26,616 bases of DNA from Darksidea phi (lineage: Eukaryota > Ascomycota > Dothideomycetes > Pleosporales > Lentitheciaceae), in NCBI GenBank assembly GCA_030770425.1, contig JASJFT010000358.1, positions 1 to 26,616 on the forward strand, in the 5' to 3' direction. Under the pieces are notes generated by a model. It saw nothing but the letters and a program-made list of their open reading frames with translations. It was not told where the DNA came from and made no database searches. This document shows, piece by piece, positions 19,382 to 26,616 of the stretch. How positions within the stretch are numbered: position 1 is the stretch's first letter; every line of letters starts with the position of its first letter. Position numbers and translations under genes: made by a program.

Positions 19382-21816
19382 TCACTCCTGTCCAGCTGCT
19401 GCATGATAGTCCCAGCAATTTAGATTTACCTGATGCTGTTGTGCTCTAAGCGCGCTCTCTTCTTCCGCCTTCTCCTTCTGACGCCGTCTCAAATCCTCCT
19501 TGCTCCACCACCTGATACCCTCCTCCATCTTCGGAGTCCACGGTACACTCATATCGTTCAGGAAACCCTTTGCAGCTGCCACTGCCTGATCAATGGACAG
19601 GTTCACTTGGCTATCTGGTAAAGCCTGTTGAATCCACCTGGGCAGCTGATTTCTCTTCTTCTGGAACCTCCGGTCCGCAAGCACCATGACGCCGTAGTCG
19701 TCCTTACCTCGTAATACACGCCCGAGGCACTGTGCGGCGTGCCGCATCGCATCGAAGGATAGAAAGTCGTTCTCCATAATATGGTAATTCTCACGTAGAA
19801 ACGCGAGCCGCGCTCTTAGTATGCGAGACTCCGTATATTGGTAGGGTACCCTAATGGAGAGTACGGTGCGGCCGTAGTGATGGTCGAAATTAATACCTTT
19901 AGAGACCTTACCGCGCGCAACGCAGAATAGAATAGCACCGCGGCTATTATTGCACGCTTGGCGGTACGTTTCGAGGGCGATGTTGGTTTCTTGGGAGTTC
20001 GGCGTTTCAACTAGAATAAGTTTATATTTCTATATGGTATCAAGGATTTCTATACCCTGCTACATAGAGACGATGAATTCCATATAAAGATATAAGGGGA
20101 AAAACACTACTATACCGTCTGGAGTAAGTTTATAGAATTTAATAACTAATTGGCCGTAGTTGCGTACCACGTTCCTATCGCTGCGGACGGAGAACGAGGA
20201 CGATAATGTACCCTAGTCGTCGCCGCGGGTTACAATTATGGGTAAGAATAATTTCCGCGCCAGCGTTATTGTGTACGATTCTTGGACAATAGGGTTGAAG
20301 CGAAGTATCCTTGGGTATATTTCTAGCGGTGATATTGTTCCTAATGTAATAATCACGGAGGAGAAGCGTTCAAAGACCGGGTTTATGGCTATCGCGGCAT
20401 CGAGGCACGTAAAATGTAAGACTAGATTTGCAACCGTCGCAGTCTCAGACGTAGTCTCGTACGGCTTAAGAATGAGCTGGAAGCCCTTGTCGTACGTCGC
20501 AACGAGTATGGCAAAGGTGGTAATATCCTATAATGGCTGATAGTCTTCCATGTTCGTGAGCTCGAGGGTGCGAAGGAGCGAAGCGAGGCGCTCGGCACAA
20601 AACCGGAGCGGCTTCTTTTCGATGAAGGTTAGGTCTTTAAGGTGCTGTAGAAAAGAGGACGGTGTCTCCGTAATAACGTGCAAAACTCTTATGCGCGTTT
20701 TTAGGTACTCGATAAAGCGCCTCAGAAAGGCGACAAAGTGCTCCGCGCGCCGGATATTACCCGGAATAGCTTCTTTAAGCATGTCGTCTGGTAGAATAGG
20801 GTTAGCTATAAAGGCGTCTTCTCGGGCTTCGTCTTGCTCTCGTAGGCCATCGACAAGCTTTTGATATTCATTCCGCAGCTTATCTACGTCCGAAGACTTT
20901 ATCTCCGTGATTTTATAGTTAAGGTTGTTGGCTCCACGAGTTGCTTTCCTGAGTACGTCCACTGTTAGGTTAATACTAAGGGATTCGATGTATACGTTGT
21001 CGATATTATGGGCTTTATCAAAGACTACAATGCAGTCCTTCGAGAGCTCCTTGGAAACTTGGTCTGCTATTTTAGGATCTAGTAGGTAATGGTAGGAGTA
21101 AATTACCGTATTATAGAATGGTATTATCCGTCGCGCGGTGAAATATGGACATTGCTTTTGCTGTTCGCCGTATCGTACTAGACTATCGAGCGTCCAAACC
21201 CCGGCCGGGATTAAGTTGTGAGGCTCTAGTAGGTCCAAGTTATCGTGATAGATGTACGTTTCTACGTCTTCTCCCGCCTCCTTCTTTTCTTTCACGAAAG
21301 CTGCCGTTAGGCTGCGACATCGGGCATCAACGATGCGGCCACTCTTCTCCTGCTTTACTTCGGGGTGCAGGCACAAGTTCTTTCGACTCGTGAGTCCTAG
21401 ACCGCGGAAATCCTCAGTGTGGCCGATTTCATCTGCTCGGTACCTCATTAAGGCCTTCAGTTCTGCCAGCACCTTTTCTACCTCGGACATGGTACCTAAC
21501 AACTCACATCAATAGGAGTAAACTGCTATCCACGCACAATTGCAACTTACGTGAGCAGTAGATAAGTTTCCGACTTTCCGGGGAGGCAGTTTGGTATGCG
21601 ACGATTAGAGACAATAAGGACACAGTCTTTCCAGTCTTTGAAGGCATCTCGAGGAAACAATGGCCGCCTGCATCGAGGGTGCGTTTCAAGTCGCACATGT
21701 ATGCGTACTGCTCTGGATATACCCGTGGATACGGGAAGAGCACTTCCAGATCGCTAGATGGATTAGCAAATGAAGGAATATATTACATGCAGGACGTACC
21801 CAATATTGAACCTCAT
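19382..21816 (-). pseudogene. Full-length dead copy of RAD3/XPD (ERCC2) DNA helicase, RIP-mutated
   Basis: RAD3/XPD is the 5'-3' Fe-S helicase of TFIIH, essential for transcription initiation and excision repair. Exons are 21816-21800, 21753-21551 and 21495-19382; introns 21754-21799 and 21496-21550 keep GTACGT/CTAG and GTAAGT/TTAG. The joined frame is 778 codons without indels. Start [16 protein letters not shown] matches the family start. Motif I is PSKTGKT (Lys for Gly, 21646-21648), motif II DKAH (Lys for Glu, 21014-21016), motif V SKGINF instead of SEGIDF. The Fe-S cysteines remain in NLCLHP, DARCRSL and KQCPYF, but the third is Tyr (21254-21256). TAG replaces Gln at 20528-20530 and 20213-20215 and Trp at 20060-20062 and 20030-20032. 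Motif VI QCLGRVLRGKDDYG and the last ~130 codons are clean. All changes are C-to-T or G-to-A. A functional RAD3 must exist elsewhere. Confidence 0.9.
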
Positions 21817-21834
21817 CCTGATCGTTCGCGAGCT

Positions 21835-21930
21835 GACGCGGATTGTGTTGAGGGACTTGACGCGGATTGTATTAAGGGACGTGGCGCGGATTGTATTAAG
21901 GGACGTGACACGGATTATATTAAGGGACGT
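21835..21930. repeat. Four 24-bp tandem repeats
   Basis: Units are 21835-21858, 21859-21882, 21883-21906 and 21907-21930, each beginning GRCRCGGATTRTRTTRAGGG. They start 19 bp upstream of the RAD3 relic's ATG. On the plus strand they would encode an 8-residue repeat (for example DADCIKGR). Unit differences are mostly A/G transitions; on the minus strand CAACACAA in unit 1 becomes TAATACAA in units 2-3 and TAATATAA in unit 4, that is CpA to TpA. Confidence 0.85.
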
Positions 21931-22461
21931 GACGTAGCGGGAAGAATTTACCCCACCAGGCACCAAGAAACAGGCTCCCAGACTAACTAACTGGCAACCA
22001 GGGGTACCCTTTTACCGTTCCGTTGAGACCTTTTCCCGAAGCGAAAGGAGCTCTGTGGCCTAATGAATCCACATCTCTTACACCAACTTTTATCACGGCC
22101 GGAACGGAACAAAAGCGCATCGATTCGAGATTATGTTGTGCACGTTCTCCCATGATCATTAAACTCTTTTCGAAACCGTGGCCTTGACGATGAATGGCGG
22201 GCTTGAGTCTAAATCGTCAGCTAACGTGGCTTCCGCCGATCGACCATAATAACAACCGTTATTCTTTACTTCATTTCAACCTAACCGCGGTATAGGCGAT
22301 CCTTGAGGGTCATATCCATCGGGAATCCTCCAAGGTTCGCGCGGGTTTATTCTGGCCAGCTCAGAGCTAGCGAATTGAGGCCGAGCCGCAGAAGAAGACA
22401 TATCATGGCGTTATCTGCGGCGCGCTGTGGTGTCGCGCTGACACGCTAGTCTCCTTCCGGC
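21931..22461. other. Intergenic stretch upstream of the 22462 pseudogene
   Basis: No supported ORF. It holds the region upstream of both the RAD3 relic (minus) and the next pseudogene (plus), so it would be a shared divergent promoter area. No clear TATA box or repeat besides the 24-bp array. Confidence 0.35.
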
Positions 22462-23080
22462 GTGCCGAGCAATGTTGAAAGAAGACTAGCTCAGAGTTTG
22501 CCAAGACCGGATCCGTCATCGCGCGGAACCAGAACAAAGCAGCCATGGCACACCTCAGCCATGGCACACCTCAATCTACCTGCTGTACCATCTCTCTATA
22601 TTGCACCGGGGCTGTGGTTGTCAACGAACCCTACCGAACACGTTATCGCCGTGGCCGAGCCGCCACATTTCAAGAAGCTGCATCTCGAAGAAAAACGCAA
22701 GCGCGATGCGGCGGAGCAGAAAATCCGCAAGACGACTCTTCCGGAGCTTCTTGACGGCTGCCATACTTATCTACACTTAGGTCTCACCGTCTAGACCAAC
22801 GCGACGCTATCGACGCGAAGCGACCCCGCGAACGCGAACCACAAGCTTCGGCCCGACCGGCTTCTTTAGTAGGATGATTTCCTATTACAACAGGCGGCGA
22901 TATGGGACGAACTCATGGGTTCTAATTTTGTTAGGGAGTGGTGTTTCACCTCCCTACATACCTTGGAGGAGTCTGGCTAAGCGATCCGACAACGGATAAT
23001 AAGTTCTGAGCTAGGTCTACACTACTTCTAGCGTTCTACTGTCGAGGACCCCGTATCCTCCGTCATCCGCAACCACTTCG
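22462..23080 (+). pseudogene. Fungal multi-copy hypothetical protein, N-terminal part, inactivated by stops
   Basis: The frame starts at ATG 22462 (alternatively the in-frame ATG 22561) and reads HFKKLHLEEKRKRDAAEQK, then TTLPELLDGCHTYLHLGLTV. It continues without indels through TNATLSTRSDPANANHKLRP, AAIWDELMGSNFVREWCF, TSLHTLEESG and STVEDPVSSVIRNHF. Stops are TAG 22792-22794, TAG TAG 22867-22872, TAA 22978-22980 and TAG 23029-23031; the TAGs can derive from CAG or TGG. I recall this TTLPE...LTV...DATLSTRGDPANA...KLRP family as a large set of unannotated fungal proteins, often with a downstream ExK-type segment that is not present here. Similarity fades after about 23080. Function unknown. 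Confidence 0.6.
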
Positions 23081-23625
23081 AAAATTCCCCAGGGGCGGAC
23101 CCTTTGCCATGCGAGCAGAAACGACCCTCAGCACCGACACAGCTATAGAGAGGAACGGCGACGGCCAGTGGGGTCATAACGGCAAGCACATGCTGCTGCG
23201 GAGCTGCGCGAACCGCATTATGGCGACGACTTGGATATTGCGTGGGAGTGCAGATAAGTCATTATTGGATGGCTCTTACGGCTAAACGGGCTTTCATGCA
23301 ATGCATGTTCCTGAATGTAGTTAGGCAAATACATGTGTTCACAAAGCCATCGTCCTTCAATTCTTGACCAGTACGACTCCACCCATTCAGATGCGGCTTG
23401 TACATGCGCAATATGCAATGTAATGCGGTGCTGCGGCGTGGTGTAGTGCCAGGCCTTTACCCCTCATGTGAATGACGAAAGCCCTCGTCCTTCAACTCCT
23501 GACCCTATGGGGGGGTATACTTATGGCTCACATACCGTCCCTCAACTTGCATCCAATTTTCTCTGCCTCCAAAGCTATCCAATCACGAAACCCTTCTCCA
23601 TAACTTCACTTCAACTCCGTCCATC
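23081..23625. other. Intergenic, nothing recognised
   Basis: Short frames on both strands only. The last ~100 bases are CT-rich (CTTCTCCATAACTTCACTTC) and look like the 5' UTR of the 23626 ORF. Confidence 0.35.
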
Positions 23626-23877
23626 ATGTCAAACCAGGCCGGAAAGGAGGTCACTCAGGCCATCGCTAGTACCAGCACTGCTGATCTGAATCGTATGCAC
23701 GACGCCGCCAACTCGTCCAAGGAGAAGCGTCGCCAGAATGCACAAGTAAAAGCCCGGATTGAAGCTGAGAACAAGGCTAAAGAAGAAGCTGCCGTTCGTA
23801 TCTTCCCATCACTATACAAGTGGACATATACGGACACCTTCGGACAAAGAAGACGGGCACAAGCTCTGCTAGAATAA
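23626..23877 (+). CDS. Small charged protein, 83 aa, function unknown
   Basis: ATG 23626 stands in good fungal context (CCATCATGTC) after a CT-rich leader. The frame encodes SNQAGKEVTQAIASTSTADL, a Lys/Glu/Ala-rich segment likely to form a coiled coil (QVKARIEAENKAKEEAA), then IFPSLYKWTYTDTFGQRRR, and stops at TAA 23875-23877. No family is recognised. It could be exon 1 of a longer gene whose next exon is the coding fragment at 24071-24307, with the AT-rich stretch between as intron or insertion. Confidence 0.45.
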   Translation: MSNQAGKEVTQAIASTSTADLNRMHDAANSSKEKRRQNAQVKARIEAENKAKEEAAVRIFPSLYKWTYTDTFGQRRRAQALLE

Positions 23878-24070
23878 GGTACTAAAGCACCTCTCTGTTG
23901 CAGCTTCGAGAGCAGACGTACGTATTTTGCTGCTTAGGGCACAAGTGACTACCTATCTTTACTATATAGTTATCGCCTTCTAATATGCTATAACCTAAAA
24001 TTAGCTTAGAATATAAGCTCCTATAGTAATACGTTTTAGAATCCGTCTTATAACCGGTATACATAGTTAG

Positions 24071-24307
24071 AATATAGGAAAACTACAAATCTCGCACAGT
24101 GCCCGATTTGAGAACGTCATTCGCCGTGAGGATGAGTTCCGCCTCTTGTACCTGGCCGATGTGGAGTCTGAGAGTTATAGAACGCCGCCGCTTAGCCCCT
24201 ATCCGCCTTTTGGCCTTGTCAAACTTGACGAGACTCCTATTAAAGTCCGATTACACGCTTTCTGCGGTCATCATCTTGATTGCGGTCACTGGGTTTGGCG
24301 AAGATAG
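24071..24307 (+). pseudogene. Coding fragment, 78 codons without start
   Basis: A frame open from after TAG 24068-24070 to TAG 24305-24307 reads ARFENVIRREDEFRLLYLAD, VESESYRTPPLSPYPPFG, LVKLDETPIKVRLHAF and CGHHLDCGHWVWRR. The composition and the alternation of charged and hydrophobic residues look like a real protein. There is no ATG; an acceptor-like CGCACAG at 24093-24099 precedes the good part, so it may be a 3' exon. The last segment has Cys-His pairs that might bind metal. Family not recognised. Confidence 0.4.
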
Positions 24308-24347
24308 AACCGGCCGGACTTGACCGATTATGGCGGACTACCGTTAG

Positions 24348-24961
24348 CACGTCGACATTCTCATGATGAATGTTGCGATAGGAAATCTATGGGGGTCACT
24401 CGAATATGGAAATCCTTATTATAATTCCGAAGAGAGTTATGCGCTCTTTGGCAACTAATTCCTAGGATACTATAGCCCCTAGGCGAGGTTCCTGCATATA
24501 AGTAACTCTCCGAAATTGCTACTCGAAATATATCCTCCTAGACGTTCTTCACCGACGGAGTGAGATCAGATGAATTACCAATGTGGGAACATGAATGGCT
24601 TAGCTTCTTACTGGACCATGAATTAGATGGAGGGAATGCGTCAGTTACAACAGGTGACGCAATATAGGTCGGGTGTGGCTTGAAATATGATTACTCAGAA
24701 GCAACTATCATTGGAGAGAGTTACGGAAAGCTTTAATGTTCAAGGAGACAAAATCTTCTATTACTGTTTAGAAATTCTATGATTCGAGAGCGTGAATCCT
24801 CTTGCATTTGGTCACATGATCCACCCGCCAAGCTGAGCGGGTTTCCCGCAGTACAGTCCATTTTCGGCGCCCAGATTTCGGCTTTTACTCCTATTCTAAG
24901 GTCTTATCGAGACGGACTAGCCGTGATTGTCGCTGAGCGTGGCGGTAGCGCGAGGTTTTAG
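24348..24961 (+). pseudogene. Decayed coding relic in two frames, unrecognised
   Basis: Frame 24348-24563 reads MMNVAIGNLWGSLEYGNPYY, NSEESYALFGN, stop TAA 24456-24458, FLGYYSP, stop TAG 24480-24482, ARFLHISNSPKLLLEIYPP. The frame from 24542 then reads TFFTDGVRSDELPMWEHEW, LSFLLDHELDGGNASVTTG, stop TAG 24665-24667, VGCGLKYDYSEATIIGES, stop TAA 24734-24736. The stops can come from CAA or CAG by C-to-T. A degraded gene with at least one frameshift near 24545 is likely; the right part (24779-24961) is weaker. No family assigned. Confidence 0.35.
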
Positions 24962-25542
24962 GTATGGCTGCTTCGGTTTTCAACCATATAGTTCTCCACA
25001 ATTAGTCGCGCCCAAGACAAAACGGGTTAAGGCGCTCGTAAAGATGTCCATCCATTCTCGAGTCTCTGATATTACATAGGGACGCGAATCATGTACGCCA
25101 AGGTTGCTGCCTAATTACATATCATCTTATGACGGCGCCATGATATCGCTCAACCCAAAAACGACTTCTGATTATTCTGCCAAATTCTTTGAGGCCACAA
25201 GCCTGCATCCCCTCCATAATGTGCAAGAGATACGTCAAATATCGTTATTTATCGAAACTGCACCAATAGTCCAAAGCATTGGAATACTGAATGCACCCCC
25301 GTACCATGCGAGGCCAACTACGGCAATTATGTAGATAAGCACATGGGTCAATCAACGAGGTACGGGGGGATCTGCCCAAAATATTAAGCCTTACAGTACA
25401 CGCTGGTAAGCTAGTACATAAAACTTGAACTAATGAGCAGTCACTGATGATGAGCGTAGGGCAGGGTACAGAACAAAATGGTCTGGTCCCTGAGCACGTC
25501 AAGCTCAAAGAAAATGATCATTCGAAAGAGAATACGCAGGAG
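24962..25542. other. Stretch without supported gene
   Basis: A 76-codon plus-strand frame at 25104-25334 (contains SAKFFEATSLHPLHNVQEI) is the only candidate; it lacks known motifs. No repeats noted. Confidence 0.3.
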
Positions 25543-25926
25543 CTATGGAATCCCAATGAAACGATCTTCTAGAGCCCTGAGTTCCTCAGCACATGCATCG
25601 ACGTGATCGTACGCAAGTGACCAGCATTTGTGGATGACTTGCCCCCCTAGTACTTCATCCAGCGCAGGAAATCGTCCGTCTATATATCGTTTCTCAATTT
25701 CTTCCTCGTCATCAAGCTCATCTAGATCTGGGAAAGGCTCATGGCCAACCATTATTTCAAAGATAGCGGTCCCTAGCGCGAAGAGGTCCGACTTCGCAAA
25801 GCTCGAATGACCAATGTTCTATAGTATCCACCTCCTCTTACATTCATGACCAGTCCTCTAATGTCCCCCAGCTCAGGCTTTCTGGGTCGCACCTCGCGTC
25901 ATACCGGTCTGTCAGCCGCACTTACC
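25543..25926 (-). pseudogene. C-lobe relic of a fungal protein kinase
   Basis: The minus-strand frame reads NIGHSSFAKSDLFALGTAIF, EIMVGHEPFPDLDELDDEEE and FPALDEVLGGQVIHKCW, ending at a stop at 25545-25543. SDLFALGTAIFEIM is kinase subdomain IX (conserved Asp and Gly), and the LDEVLGG...HKCW pattern is the C-lobe end of a fungal kinase family as I recall it. Upstream, TAG 25821-25819 interrupts the same frame; before it an intron-like sequence (25858-25925, GTAAGT, GCTGAC, TTAG) is seen. No DFG, catalytic loop or N-lobe could be found upstream, so the gene is incomplete. Confidence 0.55.
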
Positions 25927-26358
25927 TTGGTGAGGGTTGCGGAAGCTGATATTCCAAACAAAGATTTCTTAGCGCTGCGCTTCCTAGTGTTCGCAAAGCT
26001 TCGTCCGAAACTTGCCGACGTGGCACGGGGCGAGCTGCGTTCTGGTCCCTCTCTCCACTTGTATAGTGATCCAATTTAGGGCTCTAGCGCGCGTAACCAC
26101 TTTCTGTGGCAATGCCTTTGCTAGGTGAAATGTTCGAAGAACCGTTATAGAATCCAAAGGTAGACGACACTGATGACAGTATGCGACTCGGCGTCCTAGT
26201 GGCATAAGCAGCTCCCGGTTCCATCAGGACTGAGTAGCCAAATCATTCATTGTTCTAGATACACATTGCTCCATCCTGAATCTTACATGTCCAATGAAAC
26301 CAAATGTCCGCCTTCAGATCACCACTTTGGATTCTGGCCGCTACTTTAGTGGCAAATG
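25927..26358. other. Stretch without supported gene
   Basis: This should hold the N-lobe and catalytic loop if the kinase relic were complete. The minus strand upstream of the putative donor reads ANTRKRSAKKSLFGISA, not a kinase motif. Other frames (25846-26079 +, 25984-26205 -) show nothing recognisable. Confidence 0.35.
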
Positions 26359-26514
26359 TTAATAAGTTTCCATGTGGAAGCTAGGGTGTAATACCTTGCT
26401 CTTGGAGAACTTGTAGTCATCTGAATTAGGACAAGAGGGGTCGTGACAGTCTTCTACCTCGGTCGTTCCGCTGTAAAGGCAACTGTTCGCTAGCTGCGAC
26501 GTAATGGTTTTCAT
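26359..26514 (-). CDS. Possible first exon of an unknown gene
   Basis: ATG 26514-26512 in good context (TCCACCATGA) opens MKTITSQLANSCLYSGTTEV and EDCHDPSCPNSDDYKFSKSK. A possible donor AAG/GTATTA lies at 26394 and a branch plus acceptor (TTATTAACAT ... TAAAG) follows, but I could not find a joining phase that stays open. It may be the first exon of the same gene as the kinase relic on this strand, or unrelated. Unspliced, the frame ends at 26359. Confidence 0.25.
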   Translation of the reverse strand: MKTITSQLANSCLYSGTTEVEDCHDPSCPNSDDYKFSKSKVLHPSFHMETY

Positions 26515-26567
26515 GGTGGAGAAGTTGAGAACGAGCCGTTGTAGCGAAAGATTGCGGTTGATGAGCA

Positions 26568-26570
<3 letters not shown>

Positions 26571-26605
<35 letters not shown>

Positions 26606-26616
26606 TGTGTGTGTGT
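26571..26616. repeat. (GT)n microsatellite at window end
   Basis: About 23 dinucleotide units of GT, interrupted once by TTT at 26602-26604, run to the window edge and probably beyond. Confidence 0.95.

Noticed and set aside
20030..20530. Extra introns removing the four TAG codons of the RAD3 copy
   Set aside because: The surrounding codons encode conserved RAD3 sequence without gaps and no splice signals flank the stops.
21835..21930. CRISPR-like array
   Set aside because: The 24-bp units are directly adjacent with no spacers, and the genome is eukaryotic.
21679..21990. Plus-strand ORF containing an 8-residue repeat (DADCIKGR type)
   Set aside because: It is antisense to the first exons of the RAD3 copy and owes its length to the 24-bp array; there is no independent sign of coding.
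1900..26514. Secondary-metabolite gene cluster
   Set aside because: No synthase, P450, transporter or pathway regulator was found.

Overview
The window looks like nuclear DNA of a filamentous ascomycete. Genes carry short introns of about 46-82 nt with GTNNGT donors, CTRAY branch sites and YAG or AAG acceptors. Several protein families known to me as expanded in fungi are present (FunK1-type kinases, aminoglycoside-phosphotransferase-like kinases, a fungal AAA ATPase). Many broken genes carry C-to-T/G-to-A changes typical of repeat-induced point mutation (RIP). Pleosporales-type Dothideomycetes would fit, but that is a guess from remembered family resemblance, not a measurement.

Layout. 1-332: GC-rich Pro/Ala-coding low-complexity edge and small hairpins. 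333-1295(-): intact single-exon gene of unknown function. 1900-2299(-): N-terminal relic of a FunK1-like kinase. 2963-4159(-): three-exon gene with a PD-(D/E)XK-like core, intact except for one early TGA. 4621-5742(+): AAA ATPase pseudogene, head to head with the previous gene. 7701-8769(+): apparently intact phosphotransferase-family gene with two introns. 8777-10500: short coding scraps, two perfect palindromes and a ubiquitin-conjugating-enzyme-like exon. 10500-14800: mostly gene-poor, with two doubtful small genes. 14807-15354(+): decayed protein-kinase-like gene. 15640-16085: AT-rich relic. 16128-18042(-): intact three-exon AIM9-like mitochondrial phosphotransferase. 18180-19380: AT-rich, gene-poor. 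19382-21816(-): full-length, intron-containing but dead copy of the XPD/RAD3 DNA helicase, with four TAG codons and lost catalytic residues. 21835-21930: four 24-bp tandem repeats beside its start. 22462-23080(+): another pseudogene made only of stop substitutions. 23626-26616: a small ORF, coding fragments, a kinase C-lobe relic and a (GT)n microsatellite.

The window reads as an accessory or repeat-rich compartment where duplicated genes have been inactivated, with three or four intact genes between them. I see no biosynthetic cluster, CRISPR array, rRNA or tRNA. The strongest item is the mutated RAD3/XPD duplicate: it keeps the reading frame over about 2.3 kb with no indel, keeps two introns, and has lost the Walker A glycine, the DEAH glutamate and an Fe-S cysteine. 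A second item is the divergent pair of a nuclease-like gene and an AAA ATPase gene next to a FunK1 relic; whether it was ever a functional module is open.

Family names rest on motif recognition from memory, since no search could be run. Intron boundaries were derived by hand from splice signals and frame.
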